In this document: piece after piece, positions 51,178 through 60,141 of the stretch
How the letters are laid out: each line of letters starts with the position of its first letter
How positions within the stretch are numbered: position 1 is the stretch's first letter
Source: Pseudomonas protegens
Lineage (GTDB): Bacteria; Pseudomonadota; Gammaproteobacteria; Pseudomonadales; Pseudomonadaceae
Direction of reading: 5' to 3'
Assembly (NCBI RefSeq): GCF_013407925.2
Contig: NZ_CP060201.1
Coordinates: 6,309,001 to 6,373,000 of the forward strand
DNA: 64,000 nt
Notes under the pieces: generated by a model
Database searches by the model: none
What the model saw: the letters and a program-made list of their open reading frames with translations, nothing else
What the model was told of the DNA's origin: nothing
Position numbers and translations under genes: made by a program

Positions 51178-52127
51178 AAAAGCCGACCCTGGTGGTCGGT
51201 GCCGGGGCACTGACCTTGCTCGGCCTGGCGCTGGGGCTGGCCCTGCGCCCGGGCAACGATCCGGTGGCAGCGCAGCAGCCGGCACCGGCCGTGTTGCAGC
51301 AATCGGCGAGCACGCCGGCGGTGGCGCGCCTGGGCAACCAGCAGGTGGCGGCCGAGGAACTCAAGGCGCTGTTCGCCAGCCTGCCCGAGGAGTCCCGGGG
51401 GCAATTGCGCGGCAACCGCCCGGCCCTGGAAGCCTGGATACGTTCGCGCTTGGCGGAAAAGGTCGTGCTGGAACAGGCCGATGCCCAGGGCTGGCGCCAG
51501 CGCCCGGAGGTGGAGCAGCAGACCCGCGCCGCCACCGAGCAGATCGTGTTTCGCGACTACCTGCAGTCGGTCAGCCAGGTCCCGGCGGACTACCCCAGCG
51601 CGGCGGAATTGCAGCAGGCCTATGACAGCGGCAAGGCGGCGTGGCTGACCCCGCCGCTGTACCGGGTCAGCCAGATCTTCCTGAGCGTCGCCGACCCGCA
51701 GGCTGTCGAGCAGGTACGCCGCCAGGCGCAGGAACTGAGCCGCAAGGCCCAGGCCGCGCCGGGGGAGTTTGCCGCGCTGGCGGCGCAGTACTCCCAGGAC
51801 CGCGATAGCGCCCAGCGCGGCGGCGACTCGGGGCTGCAACCCTTGCAGCAACTGGTGCCGGAAGTGCGCAGCGCCGTGGCCCGGCTCAAGGTCGGTGGCG
51901 TCTCCGACGTGGTGCAGAGCGCGGCGGGATTCCACGTGCTCAAGCTCACCGAACAGCAGCCGGCGCGCACCGCGACCCTGGACGAGTTGCGCGAGCGCCT
52001 GACCCAGGCCCTGCGCGCCCAGCGCCAGGAGCAGATCGCCAAGGCCTACCTGGAAGGCATGCTCAACACCGCGACCCTGAGCATCGATGGCGCCGTGTTG
52101 AATCAGGTCCTGGAGGACAAACTGTAG
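51174..52127 (+). CDS. PpiC-type peptidyl-prolyl isomerase, periplasmic
   Basis: A 317-residue SurA/PpiC-like foldase. The N-terminal helix KPTLVVGAGALTLLGLALGL acts as a signal anchor. A helical chaperone part follows. The parvulin domain lies at ~155-260: PPLYRVSQIFLSVAD, FAALAAQYSQDRDSAQRGGD, GVSDVVQSAAGFHVLKLTE. The GTG start overlaps the YbjN stop. It probably assists folding of outer-membrane or exported proteins of this cluster (PA0699 position). The TAG stop lies inside a single REP sequence. Confidence 0.85.
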   Translation: MKKPTLVVGAGALTLLGLALGLALRPGNDPVAAQQPAPAVLQQSASTPAVARLGNQQVAAEELKALFASLPEESRGQLRGNRPALEAWIRSRLAEKVVLEQADAQGWRQRPEVEQQTRAATEQIVFRDYLQSVSQVPADYPSAAELQQAYDSGKAAWLTPPLYRVSQIFLSVADPQAVEQVRRQAQELSRKAQAAPGEFAALAAQYSQDRDSAQRGGDSGLQPLQQLVPEVRSAVARLKVGGVSDVVQSAAGFHVLKLTEQQPARTATLDELRERLTQALRAQRQEQIAKAYLEGMLNTATLSIDGAVLNQVLEDKL

Positions 52128-52148
52128 GCGCTGGCTGGCCAGCGAAGG
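52123..52148. repeat. Single REP sequence
   Basis: TGTAGGCGCTGGCTGGCCAGCG overlaps the stop codon of the PpiC gene. Only one half-element is present. Confidence 0.55.
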
Positions 52149-52213
52149 CGATCTCACTGGCCCCACCGCCCGCCAGTCAAGGAAGCAACAGTCAACAAGA
52201 CAGGGAGTCACCG

Positions 52214-53191
52214 ATGGCATTTCTCGAACCCGCTCCACTTCAGGGGGTAGCCCCCTACATCGCACCTCAGGAACCCCGCGAGGCCTGGCTGGCCCTGGCC
52301 GCCGGGATCGATCCGGAGGTTGCCCAGTATTTTCTGGTCAGTGCCCGCTGCGGCTGCTTCATGCAGGCGGCGCGCAGCCTGAACATCAAGGCCACGCTGT
52401 TGCGCAAGCAACTGGCGCTTTTGGAAGAGCACCTGCGCCGTTCGCTGTTCTGTTATCAGGGCAATGTCCTGAGCCTGAGCCGCGAAGGCCTGCAACTGCA
52501 GGGCCAGTTACTGGCCCTGGCGCACCAGCGTCGGCTGCCGGTGGTGGAGCAGCCGTTGATTCGCCTGGCCGTGGCGCAAACCATCCTCCACGACATCCTC
52601 GGCCGCGACCTGATCGCCTTGCTGCGGCGCAACGCCAGCGCGCGTCTGGAGATCATCTCCATCGACAGCGACCTGTCCCTGCAGGCCCTGAGCGCCGACC
52701 TGGTGCTGTGGCTGGCGGCCGAAGACTCGCCGCTGCCGGGTCCCAGCTTCGCCACTGGCGAACCCGTGCCCCTGGCGCGCATCGACTACCTGCCGCACAT
52801 CGCCAAGCGCTACTCACGGGTGGCGGCGCGTCCCGACAGCCTCGACGACCTCAGCGACTACATGCTGGTGCAGTGGCAGCACGACCGTCAGGTAGAGCCG
52901 TTCCGGCCCTGGAACAGCCTGGTGGAACAGCGCCTGGGCGGGGTGGTGCAGGTGCACTCCTATGAACTGATGCTGGAGATGATCCGTTGCAGCGCCTGCA
53001 TTGGCTTGCTGCCGCGGTACATGAGCCACTTCGACCGCGGCCTGACCGCCTTGCCGGGGCTGTTCCAGGACAGCATGCAGCGCCGCGCCTGGCTGGCGGT
53101 GAATGCCCGGGTGGAACATGAGGAACAGGTGCAGCAACTGGTGGAGCTGATCCTCAATACCTTCAGCGAGCGCCAGGACTGGTTTGTCTGA
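52214..53191 (+). CDS. LysR-family transcriptional regulator
   Basis: A 325-residue regulator. The helix-turn-helix region FLVSARCGCFMQAARSLNIK followed by ATLLRKQLALLEEHLRRSLF is LysR-like with a long N-terminal extension (~30 residues). The effector domain contains VLWLAAEDSPLPGPSFATGE and SCIGLLPRYM-like segments (read CSACIGLLPRYM). AGGGAG precedes the ATG. It ends the pdt-like block as PA0701 does, and may control it. Confidence 0.8.
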   Translation: MAFLEPAPLQGVAPYIAPQEPREAWLALAAGIDPEVAQYFLVSARCGCFMQAARSLNIKATLLRKQLALLEEHLRRSLFCYQGNVLSLSREGLQLQGQLLALAHQRRLPVVEQPLIRLAVAQTILHDILGRDLIALLRRNASARLEIISIDSDLSLQALSADLVLWLAAEDSPLPGPSFATGEPVPLARIDYLPHIAKRYSRVAARPDSLDDLSDYMLVQWQHDRQVEPFRPWNSLVEQRLGGVVQVHSYELMLEMIRCSACIGLLPRYMSHFDRGLTALPGLFQDSMQRRAWLAVNARVEHEEQVQQLVELILNTFSERQDWFV

Positions 53192-53219
53192 ACGGACCCG
53201 CCCGCGACGCCGCGACCCT

Positions 53220-53300
53220 GTAGGCGCCGGCTGGCCGGCGAAGGCCCCACCAGCCTTGCGCCGGACTCGGCCTCGCCTTGGGTGGCACGCCGGCGCCTAC
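53220..53300. repeat. Divergent REPIN
   Basis: GTAGGCGCCGGCTGGCCGGCG and an inverted CGCCGGCGCCTAC flank a short spacer in the 216-bp gap between the LysR and GNAT genes. Confidence 0.6.
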
Positions 53301-53407
53301 GGGCAGCCACCGCGACGCCTGGTCGGCGAACCCGCGCCATCCCTCGTCATGCAGTGGTTCATGGTCTTACACTCCACGGTCACTTCGACTTCAAGGACGA
53401 TCTCGCC

Positions 53408-53920
53408 ATGCCCGACGCCCAGCCCTCCATCGTTATCGAGCGTTGCACCGAAGCCCATATCGATGGCCTCGCCGCGCTGTACAGCGAACCCAGCGTGGCC
53501 GCCCAGACTCTGTTACTGCCTTATCAGTCCCGCGAGTTGTGGCGCAAGCGGGTCGGACTGGGGCAGGAAAATGAAGGGCTGGTGGCCCTGGTGGCGCTGC
53601 ACCAGGGCTCGGTGATCGGCAGTTGCAGCCTGAGCCAGGTGGCGCGGGTGCGTCGCGCCCATTGCGCGGACGTGGCCATGGGCGTGTCCCCGGCCTGGCA
53701 ACGCCAGGGCGTCGGCAGCCGGCTGCTGGCGGCGGTGCTGGAGGTGGCCGACAACTGGATGAACCTGCGCCGGGTGGAGTTGACGGTGTATGCCGACAAC
53801 CAGGCCGCCATTGCGCTGTACCAGAAATTCGGCTTCGAGACCGAAGGCCAACTGCGCGACTACGCCGTACGCGACGGCGGTTATGTCGATGTGCTGAGCA
53901 TGGCGCGCTTGCGTCGTTGA
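53408..53920 (+). CDS. GNAT-family N-acetyltransferase
   Basis: A 170-residue acetyltransferase. Motif A for acetyl-CoA is MGVSPAWQRQGVGSRLLAAV; VELTVYADNQAAIALYQKFG and FETEGQLRDYAV follow, in the YhhY/RimJ-like order. The substrate amine is unknown. AAGGA precedes the ATG at 53408; a longer upstream frame has no homology. It is monocistronic. Confidence 0.85.
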   Translation: MPDAQPSIVIERCTEAHIDGLAALYSEPSVAAQTLLLPYQSRELWRKRVGLGQENEGLVALVALHQGSVIGSCSLSQVARVRRAHCADVAMGVSPAWQRQGVGSRLLAAVLEVADNWMNLRRVELTVYADNQAAIALYQKFGFETEGQLRDYAVRDGGYVDVLSMARLRR

Positions 53921-53931
53921 TGCCGGGTTCG

Positions 53932-53955
53932 TGTAGCCGCTGCCGCAGGCTGCGA
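53932..53955. repeat. Dispersed repeat element (GTAGCCGCTGCCGCAGGCTGCGA type)
   Basis: TGTAGCCGCTGCCGCAGGCTGC is a common dispersed sequence in P. fluorescens-group genomes as I recall it. It lies in the 134-bp gap between the convergent GNAT and racemase genes. Confidence 0.45.
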
Positions 53956-54054
53956 TCGGCTTGGGCGGCATTCCGACGCAGGAGACGCAGGGATCTTCAG
54001 GCCGCCCGAGGTTCGACAGGCGATCGCCAAGCAAGGCCTCACGGGCCTTGACGT

Positions 54055-54747
54055 TCACTCCCGCAAAGCGAAATCCACCGCCGCCCGGGCATGCAGTTCG
54101 GTGGTGTCGAGCAGGGGCAGGGGGCTGTGCTCTGGCTTGAGCAGCAGGCCGATTTCCGTGCAGCCGAGGATGATGGCCTGGGCACCACGGGCCCTGAGTG
54201 ATTCGATCACCTGTTGGTATACCCGGCGCGACGCGTCGCTGATGATCCCCACGCACAATTCCTCATAGATGATCCGGTGCACCGCCTGGCGCTCCTGCGC
54301 ATCGGGCACCAGCACATTCAGTCCTTGTTGGCTCAGGCGGCTCTTGAGGAACTCCTGCTCCATGGTGAAGGCGGTGCCCAGCAGCCCGACGTTCAGGGTG
54401 CCGGCCGCCAGCGCGGCCTGGGCCGTGGGGTCGGCGATGTGCAGGAAGGGCACGGTAGTGGCCGCCTGGATCTGCTCGGCCACCTTGTGCATGGTGTTTG
54501 TACAGAGCACCAGGCACTCGGCGCCGCCGTCCTGTAAACGCTGGGCGGCGTCTATCAGAATCCGCGCCGCTTCATCCCAGCGCCCGGCGTGCTGGGCCTG
54601 TTCGACAGGCCCGAAGTCGACGCTGTACATTAGCAACCGCGCCGAGCGCAGCGGCCCCAATTGATCGCGAACCTGCTGATTGATCAGGCGATAGTATTCG
54701 GCGCTGGACTCCCAGCTCATGCCGCCGATCAGGCCGATGGTGCGCAT
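54055..54747 (-). CDS. Aspartate/glutamate racemase family protein
   Basis: A 230-residue cofactor-independent amino-acid racemase. The N-terminus MRTIGLIGGMSWESSAEYYR is typical of YgeA/aspartate racemases. The two catalytic cysteines lie in ECLVLCTNTMHK and IILGCTEIGLLL. It interconverts L and D forms, with broad specificity likely. The ATG at 54747 follows AGGAG by 6-7 bases. It is divergent from the AraC regulator. Confidence 0.85.
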   Translation of the reverse strand: MRTIGLIGGMSWESSAEYYRLINQQVRDQLGPLRSARLLMYSVDFGPVEQAQHAGRWDEAARILIDAAQRLQDGGAECLVLCTNTMHKVAEQIQAATTVPFLHIADPTAQAALAAGTLNVGLLGTAFTMEQEFLKSRLSQQGLNVLVPDAQERQAVHRIIYEELCVGIISDASRRVYQQVIESLRARGAQAIILGCTEIGLLLKPEHSPLPLLDTTELHARAAVDFALRE

Positions 54748-54825
54748 GGGCAACTCCTCTGTGGTGTGGGTGAGTGAGCTTCAGTTTCGTCTCGCCTGCG
54801 CTGGTGATCTATCAGGAAATTTCAC

Positions 54826-55632
54826 ATGCCCGAGGTCCTCGAACACCGTCTGCTGGGCGGTCGGCTGCTTCTGCAACTGTTGCCCGCAGCCGCCTACAGC
54901 GCGCGCGATCCGGCGCAGTGGCAGACCCTGGGCGTGACCCTGGAACGCCAGCGCGGGGTGCATGCCATCGACTCCGACCGGCGTGAGGATTTCGACACCT
55001 GGCCCGGCACCCTGGCCTTGACGCCCAAGGGCGTGGAAGTGTTCTCCGAATCTGCCTGTGGCGGTGAATACCTGCTGGCGCGCTGGCAGGAGCAGACGCC
55101 GCTGATCCCCGGCGAGCGCCGTCTGCAGAGTTCGGGGCATGCCCAGGCCCTGGCCCTGGGGCGTGAAGCCCGGCGCCTGTTGCTGGCGCCTGCCACCGAT
55201 GAGTTGGCCCTGGAGCACTGTGCCCTGGCCTTTGTCGGTCTGTCCCAGTCTCGCCACATTCCCACGGCGCCGTTACCACGGTTGGGGCAGGTGCTGGAGC
55301 AGATGGCCGACCAGTACGCCCAGCCCTTGTCCCTGGCGCAATTGGCACTCACTTACGGTCACAACGAACTGCGACTGCTGCGGGACTTTCGCCGCGCCGT
55401 CGGCATGACGCCCCATGCCTGGATCACCGAGGTGCGGCTGCAGGCAGCCCGGCGCTTGCTGGAACGCACGGACCTGCCCTTGGCAGCGATTGCCCACGAC
55501 AGCGGCTTTGCCCACCAATCGCACCTGGGCAGCGCCTTGCGCAAAAGCCTCGGCCTGACCCCGCGCCAGTACCGGCTGCGTTTTCACTTGTGTCTCCCTG
55601 CACCTGTCCGGTATCCCAGCCGCGGGCAGTAA
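54826..55632 (+). CDS. AraC-family transcriptional regulator
   Basis: A 268-residue regulator. The C-terminal ~100 residues hold both AraC helix-turn-helix motifs: LSLAQLALTYGHNELRLLRD and LPLAAIAHDSGFAHQSHLGS, then ALRKSLGLTPRQYRLRF. The N-terminal domain is not a recognisable AraC sugar barrel. It is divergent from the racemase gene, its possible target. Confidence 0.85.
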   Translation: MPEVLEHRLLGGRLLLQLLPAAAYSARDPAQWQTLGVTLERQRGVHAIDSDRREDFDTWPGTLALTPKGVEVFSESACGGEYLLARWQEQTPLIPGERRLQSSGHAQALALGREARRLLLAPATDELALEHCALAFVGLSQSRHIPTAPLPRLGQVLEQMADQYAQPLSLAQLALTYGHNELRLLRDFRRAVGMTPHAWITEVRLQAARRLLERTDLPLAAIAHDSGFAHQSHLGSALRKSLGLTPRQYRLRFHLCLPAPVRYPSRGQ

Positions 55633-55788
55633 ACGGCCCGCAGCGACATGGCAGGGCAAGGCCGGTGCCAGCGGCTAGAGGAATGGGCCGGCCCTGGGGT
55701 AAACACCCCAACGCCCGGCACCGGCATCTGCCATGATCAATACCGGCGACCTGCAGTTCCCAAGGGTCGATGCCAGGGACACACCGCA

Positions 55789-56280
55789 ATGGACGATATC
55801 CAGCAATTGGGCGAGATGCTCCGGCACTATGCCGCCAGCGAAGCCCACAAGAAGCAGCTGTTCGACAGCCAGTCATTGGTCTGGGCCCGGCGTATTCATG
55901 AGCTGTTCGGGCAGATTGAAGAGTGGCTGGCACCGGTGCTGCAGCCGGACCTGCTGGAGCTGCATCGCGAGCCCTATGTGGCCTTCAGTGCGGCATTGCC
56001 GGTGCAAAGCTCCACCTTCAACAGCGAGAAACTGACCATCACCATTGCGGGCAAGCCGGTGGAGTTCGTCCCGGATGTGATGGGGGCCAATGGACAGATA
56101 TCCCTGGCGGTGATCGGCCTGACGGCGGCGCGCCTGGGCAGTGTTTCCCTGGTGGGCGAGGCCTCCGGCAGTTGGCAATGGCGCAAGACCAATGGCCTCA
56201 AGGACCCTGACACCTTCGTTTTCGACGGCAACTTCCTGGCCGCCCAATTGCAGAGCCTGATCCCCCGCGAGCGCGCCTGA
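55789..56280 (+). CDS. Hypothetical protein (163 aa)
   Basis: A 163-residue soluble protein that I do not recognise. The helical N-terminus (MDDIQQLGEMLRHYAASEAH, VWARRIHELFGQIEEWLAPV) is followed by a beta-rich C-terminal half (KLTITIAGKPVEFVPDVMGA, GSVSLVGEASGSWQWRKTNG). An AGGGA site precedes the ATG. It is monocistronic and followed directly by tandem REPINs. Confidence 0.6.
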   Translation: MDDIQQLGEMLRHYAASEAHKKQLFDSQSLVWARRIHELFGQIEEWLAPVLQPDLLELHREPYVAFSAALPVQSSTFNSEKLTITIAGKPVEFVPDVMGANGQISLAVIGLTAARLGSVSLVGEASGSWQWRKTNGLKDPDTFVFDGNFLAAQLQSLIPRERA

Positions 56281-56297
56281 TGTAGGCGCCGGCAACT

Positions 56298-56379
56298 GTA
56301 GGAGCTGGCTTGCCAGCGAAAGCGGCCACCGGTCATGTGCACGTCTTGCGGGCCTCTTCGCCGGCAAGCCGGCTCCTAC
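56298..56379. repeat. REPIN, tandem copy 1
   Basis: GTAGGAGCTGGCTTGCCAGC paired with GCCGGCAAGCCGGCTCCTAC, spacer AAAGCGGCCACCGGTCATGT. The unit repeats almost exactly 107 bp further on. Confidence 0.85.
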
Positions 56380-56404
56380 GGGGCAACACGCAGCGCCGGC
56401 AACT

Positions 56405-56486
56405 GTAGGAGCTGGCTTGCCAGCGAAAGCGGCCGCCGGCCATGTGCACGTCTTGCGGGCCTCTTCGCCGGCAAGCCGGCTCCTAC
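56405..56486. repeat. REPIN, tandem copy 2
   Basis: Second tandem copy with a 107-bp period. It differs from copy 1 by two or three bases in the spacer. This indicates a recent local duplication of a whole REPIN. Confidence 0.85.
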
Positions 56487-56494
56487 GGAGTGCG

Positions 56495-56713
56495 TTACAT
56501 GTCCAGGTTGATCCATCCCGGCTTGGGCTCTTCCGGCGCGACGGCATTGATCTTCTTGCCCGTGGCCAACTCCACCCGGCGGGCCACCTCGGGATCATCG
56601 GCAAAGGGAATCAGGCTGGCGTCATCCAGGCTCTTGGCGCTCTGGTGGCGTAGGCAGTACTCGATGCAGAGGTAGAGAAACGCCACCCCCAGCAGGTTGA
56701 ACAGAATATCCAT
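56495..56713 (-). CDS. CcoQ-like small membrane protein
   Basis: A 72-residue protein with one N-terminal helix (MDILFNLLGVAFLYLCIEYC) and a cytoplasmic tail SLDDASLIPFADDPEVARR. The tail recalls the FDEAAxLPFADD segment of CcoQ, the accessory subunit of cbb3 oxidases. It follows the orphan ccoN gene on the same strand, as PA4134 follows ccoN4 in P. aeruginosa as I recall. An intrinsic terminator lies between the two genes, so its level may depend on read-through. Confidence 0.65.
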   Translation of the reverse strand: MDILFNLLGVAFLYLCIEYCLRHQSAKSLDDASLIPFADDPEVARRVELATGKKINAVAPEEPKPGWINLDM

Positions 56714-56731
56714 CGGTCATCCGGCTCCCTG

Positions 56732-56760
56732 AAAAAAAGCGCCGGTCACTGGGACCGGCG
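56732..56760 (-). terminator. Intrinsic terminator between ccoN and CcoQ-like gene
   Basis: On the minus strand CGCCGGTC-CCAGT-GACCGGCG forms an 8-bp stem followed by CTTTTTTT. The T run ends about 20 bases before the next ATG, so the ribosome site of the CcoQ-like gene lies immediately after the terminator. Confidence 0.85.
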
Positions 56761-56773
56761 TGGACTGGTTGGG

Positions 56774-58201
56774 TCAGGCGACCTGCGCGTCGCTCAGGGC
56801 CAGTTTTTCATCGGCCACGCGTACGGTGCGCCAGGTGTTGTAGGCCATCAGCAGCATGCCGCTGAGGAAGAACACACCACCGGCAAAACGCACCACGAAC
56901 CCCGGATGGCTGGCCACCAGGGCCTCGACGAAGGAGTAGGTGAGGGTGCCGTCTTCGTTGACCGCGCGCCACATCAGGCCCTGGGTGATGCCGTTGACCC
57001 ACATTGAAGCGATGTAGAGCACGGTGCCGATGGTGGCCAGCCAGAAGTGCAGGTTGATCAGCGGCACGCTGTACATCTGCTCGCGGCCGAAGACCTTGGG
57101 CACCATGTGGTAGATCGCACCGAAGGTGATCATTGCCACCCAGCCCAGGGCCCCGGCATGCACATGGCCGATGGTCCAGTCGGTGTAGTGGGAGAGGGCG
57201 TTGACGGTCTTGATCGCCATCATCGGGCCTTCAAAGGTGGACATGCCGTAGAACGCCAGGGACAGCACCAGGAACCGCAGGATCGGGTCGGTGCGCAGCT
57301 TATGCCAGGCCCCGGAGAGGGTCATCATGCCGTTGATCATGCCGCCCCAGCTGGGGGCCAGGAGAATCAGCGACATGGCCATGCCCAGGGACTGGGCCCA
57401 GTCCGGCAGGGCGGTGTAGTGCAAGTGGTGCGGGCCGGCCCAGATGTACAGGGTGATCAGCGCCCAGAAGTGCACGATGGACAGGCGATAGGAGTACACC
57501 GGGCGTCCCACTTGCTTGGGCACGAAGTAGTACATCATCCCGAGAAAGCCGGTGGTCAGGAAAAAGCCCACGGCGTTGTGCCCGTACCACCACTGGACCA
57601 TGGCGTCGGTGGCCCCGGAATACACCGGGTAGGACTTGAACCAGTCCACCGGGATCGACAGGTGGTTGACCACGTGGAGCATGGCGATCACCAGGATGAA
57701 GGCCCCAAAGAACCAGTTACCGACATAGATGTGCTGGCTCTTGCGCCGCACCACGGTGGTGAAGAAGACGATGGCGTAGGCCACCCAGACCACCGCCATC
57801 CACACCGCGCCGGCGAATTCGATCTCGGCGTATTCCTTGGTGGTGGTGTAGCCCAGGGGCAGGGTGATCAGCATGATCACGATCACCGACTGCCAGCCCC
57901 AGAACGTGAAGGCGGCCAGGGTGTCGGAGTACAGCCGTACCTGGCAGGTGCGCTGTACGGCGTAGTAGCTGGCGGCGAACTGGGCGCTGCCGGCGAAGCC
58001 GAAGATCACCAGGCTGGTGTGCAGCGGCCGCAGGCGGCCGAAGGTGCTCCAGGGCAGATCGAGGTTCATCTCCGGCCACACCAGTTGCGAGGCGATCCAC
58101 ACCCCCATGGCCATGCCGATCACGCCCCATACCACGGTTGCGACGACGAATTGGCGAACCACCTTGTAGTTGTAGGCCTGTCCGATTGTTGCTGAGTTCA
58201 T
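56774..58201 (-). CDS. ccoN: Orphan cbb3-type cytochrome c oxidase subunit I (CcoN4-like)
   Basis: A 475-residue heme-copper oxidase subunit with about 12 membrane helices. The haem and CuB ligands are visible: [31 protein letters not shown] (the His-x3-Tyr-like region of cbb3), [13 protein letters not shown], and [16 protein letters not shown]. It carries no ccoO or ccoP partners, so it must combine with subunits from another locus, as CcoN4 does in P. aeruginosa. The neighbours (siroheme reductase and DUF934, divergent) match PA4129-PA4133. CcoN4 isoforms are reported to give cyanide resistance. No clear Anr box was seen in the divergent region. Confidence 0.85.
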   Translation of the reverse strand: MNSATIGQAYNYKVVRQFVVATVVWGVIGMAMGVWIASQLVWPEMNLDLPWSTFGRLRPLHTSLVIFGFAGSAQFAASYYAVQRTCQVRLYSDTLAAFTFWGWQSVIVIMLITLPLGYTTTKEYAEIEFAGAVWMAVVWVAYAIVFFTTVVRRKSQHIYVGNWFFGAFILVIAMLHVVNHLSIPVDWFKSYPVYSGATDAMVQWWYGHNAVGFFLTTGFLGMMYYFVPKQVGRPVYSYRLSIVHFWALITLYIWAGPHHLHYTALPDWAQSLGMAMSLILLAPSWGGMINGMMTLSGAWHKLRTDPILRFLVLSLAFYGMSTFEGPMMAIKTVNALSHYTDWTIGHVHAGALGWVAMITFGAIYHMVPKVFGREQMYSVPLINLHFWLATIGTVLYIASMWVNGITQGLMWRAVNEDGTLTYSFVEALVASHPGFVVRFAGGVFFLSGMLLMAYNTWRTVRVADEKLALSDAQVA

Positions 58202-58467
58202 GGTCAATGCTTCCACGGTTGCAAAGTCTTGCCAGGCCACCCGGTCTGGCACGGGGTGCACTGTAGGAATCAGCGAGGAAACAAAACAGGCTCAGAAAAA
58301 ACGCATTAATACGGATCAGATTTATCTCGTGTCCACGGCGTCGCCGTCACGGCTGATATGGTTTTTTAGTTTTGACCTGAATCTGTAACGTTCTGCGCCG
58401 CACGCGCATAGTCGCCCCCTCACAGCACGCGCCGTTAGAGCACGACCAGTTTCGATGAGGTAGGGAT

Positions 58468-60141
58468 ATGTATCAGTACGACGAATATGACCGGGCCCTG
58501 GTCTTTGAGCGGGTGGCACAGTTTCGCGATCAGGTCGAGCGCTTCATGGGCGGCCAGCTGAGCGAGGAGGAGTTCCTGCCCCTGCGCCTGCAGAACGGCC
58601 TCTATATGCAGAAGCATGCGTTCATGCTGCGGGTGGCGATTCCCTACGGCACCCTGAGTGCCCGGCAGATGCGCACCCTGGCCAGCATCGCCCGGGACTT
58701 CGACCGCGGCTACGGCCATTTCACCACCCGGCAGAACCTGCAGTTCAACTGGATCGAGCTGGCCCAGGTGCCGGACATCCTGCAGCGTCTGGCCGAGGTC
58801 GAGATGCACGCCATCCAGACTTCCGGCAACTGCGTGCGCAACATCACCACCGAGGCCTTCGCCGGGGTCGCCGCCGATGAATACCTGGACCCGCGCCCGC
58901 TTGCCGAGATCCTCCGGCAGTGGTCCACCATCAACCCGGAATTCCTGTTCCTGCCGCGCAAGTTCAAGATCGCCATCTGCTCGGCCAGGCAGGACCGCGC
59001 GGCGATCATGATGCATGACATCGGTCTGTACCTGTACCGCGACCGCCGTGGCCAGATGCTGCTGCGGGTGATCGTCGGTGGCGGCCTGGGGCGCACGCCG
59101 ATCCTCGGCCTGCAGATCCGTGACGGCTTGCCCTGGCAGCATCTGCTGTCTTATGTCGAGGCGGTGCTGCGGGTCTACAACCGCTACGGCCGGCGCGACA
59201 ACAAGTACAAGGCGCGGATCAAGATCCTGGTCAAGGCCCTGGGCATCGAGGCCTTCGCCAAGGAAGTGGAGGAGGAGTGGCAGCACCTCAAGGACGGTCC
59301 GGCGCAGCTCACCGACGAGGAGTACCAGCGGGTGGCCAGCGCCTTTGTGCCGCCGATCTACGAGCGCCTGGCGGACACCGACCTGGACTACGGCAGTCAC
59401 CTGGCCGAGTCGCCGGCCTTCGCCCGCTGGGTGGCGCGCAATGTGCACCCGCACAAGGTGCCGGGCTACACCTGCGTGGTGCTGTCGACCAAACCGGGGC
59501 CCAGCTCGCCGCCGGGGGACGTCACCGGGCAGCAGATGGAAGCGGTGGCCGACTGGTCCGAGCGCTTCGGTTTCGGCGAGATCCGCATCGCCCATGAACA
59601 GAACATCGTCCTCCCGGATGTGCCCAAGTCGCAGTTGTTCGAACTGTGGCAGCGGGCCTCTGAGCACGGCCTGGGCACCGCCAACGTCGGCCTGCTGACC
59701 GACATCATCGCCTGCCCGGGCGGCGACTTCTGCGCCCTGGCCAACGCCCGCTCGCTGCCGATTACCCTGGCCATCCAGCAGCGTTTCGACGACCTGGACT
59801 ACCTCCACGACCTGGGGGACATCAGCCTGAACATTTCCGGCTGCATGAATGCCTGCGGCCACCACCACATCGGCAATATCGGCATCCTCGGGGTCGACAA
59901 GAACGGCAGCGAGTGGTTCCAGGTCACCCTGGGCGGCGCCAAGGGCACGGACAGCGCCCTGGGCAAGGTGATCGGCCCGTCCTTCAGCGCCGAGGAAATT
60001 CCCGAGGTGATCGAACGCATCATCGCCACCTTCGTGCGTTACCGCGAAAGCGACGAACCCTTCGTCGACACCCTGCAGCGCATCGGCCTGGAGCCGTTCA
60101 AGGAGCGGGTCTATCCCAAGGCTGCGGAGGCGCTGGCATGA
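58468..60141 (+). CDS. Nitrite/sulfite reductase, siroheme and [4Fe-4S] hemoprotein
   Basis: A 557-residue reductase of the NirA/CysI family. The two ferredoxin-like half-domains have RQNLQFNWIELAQVPDIL. The cluster and siroheme ligands are C-x5-C in ACPGGDFCALANARS and C-x3-C in NISGCMNACGHHHIGNIGIL. It catalyses six-electron reduction of sulfite to sulfide (or nitrite to ammonia). It overlaps the DUF934 gene by 4 bp, the usual pairing for assimilatory sulfite reductase in pseudomonads. It is divergent from ccoN4; sulfite/nitrite specificity cannot be decided here. Confidence 0.9.
   Translation: MYQYDEYDRALVFERVAQFRDQVERFMGGQLSEEEFLPLRLQNGLYMQKHAFMLRVAIPYGTLSARQMRTLASIARDFDRGYGHFTTRQNLQFNWIELAQVPDILQRLAEVEMHAIQTSGNCVRNITTEAFAGVAADEYLDPRPLAEILRQWSTINPEFLFLPRKFKIAICSARQDRAAIMMHDIGLYLYRDRRGQMLLRVIVGGGLGRTPILGLQIRDGLPWQHLLSYVEAVLRVYNRYGRRDNKYKARIKILVKALGIEAFAKEVEEEWQHLKDGPAQLTDEEYQRVASAFVPPIYERLADTDLDYGSHLAESPAFARWVARNVHPHKVPGYTCVVLSTKPGPSSPPGDVTGQQMEAVADWSERFGFGEIRIAHEQNIVLPDVPKSQLFELWQRASEHGLGTANVGLLTDIIACPGGDFCALANARSLPITLAIQQRFDDLDYLHDLGDISLNISGCMNACGHHHIGNIGILGVDKNGSEWFQVTLGGAKGTDSALGKVIGPSFSAEEIPEVIERIIATFVRYRESDEPFVDTLQRIGLEPFKERVYPKAAEALA

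Noticed and set aside
58202..58467. An Anr/Fnr box between ccoN4 and the siroheme reductase
   Set aside because: I found no TTGAT-N4-ATCAA match good enough to report.
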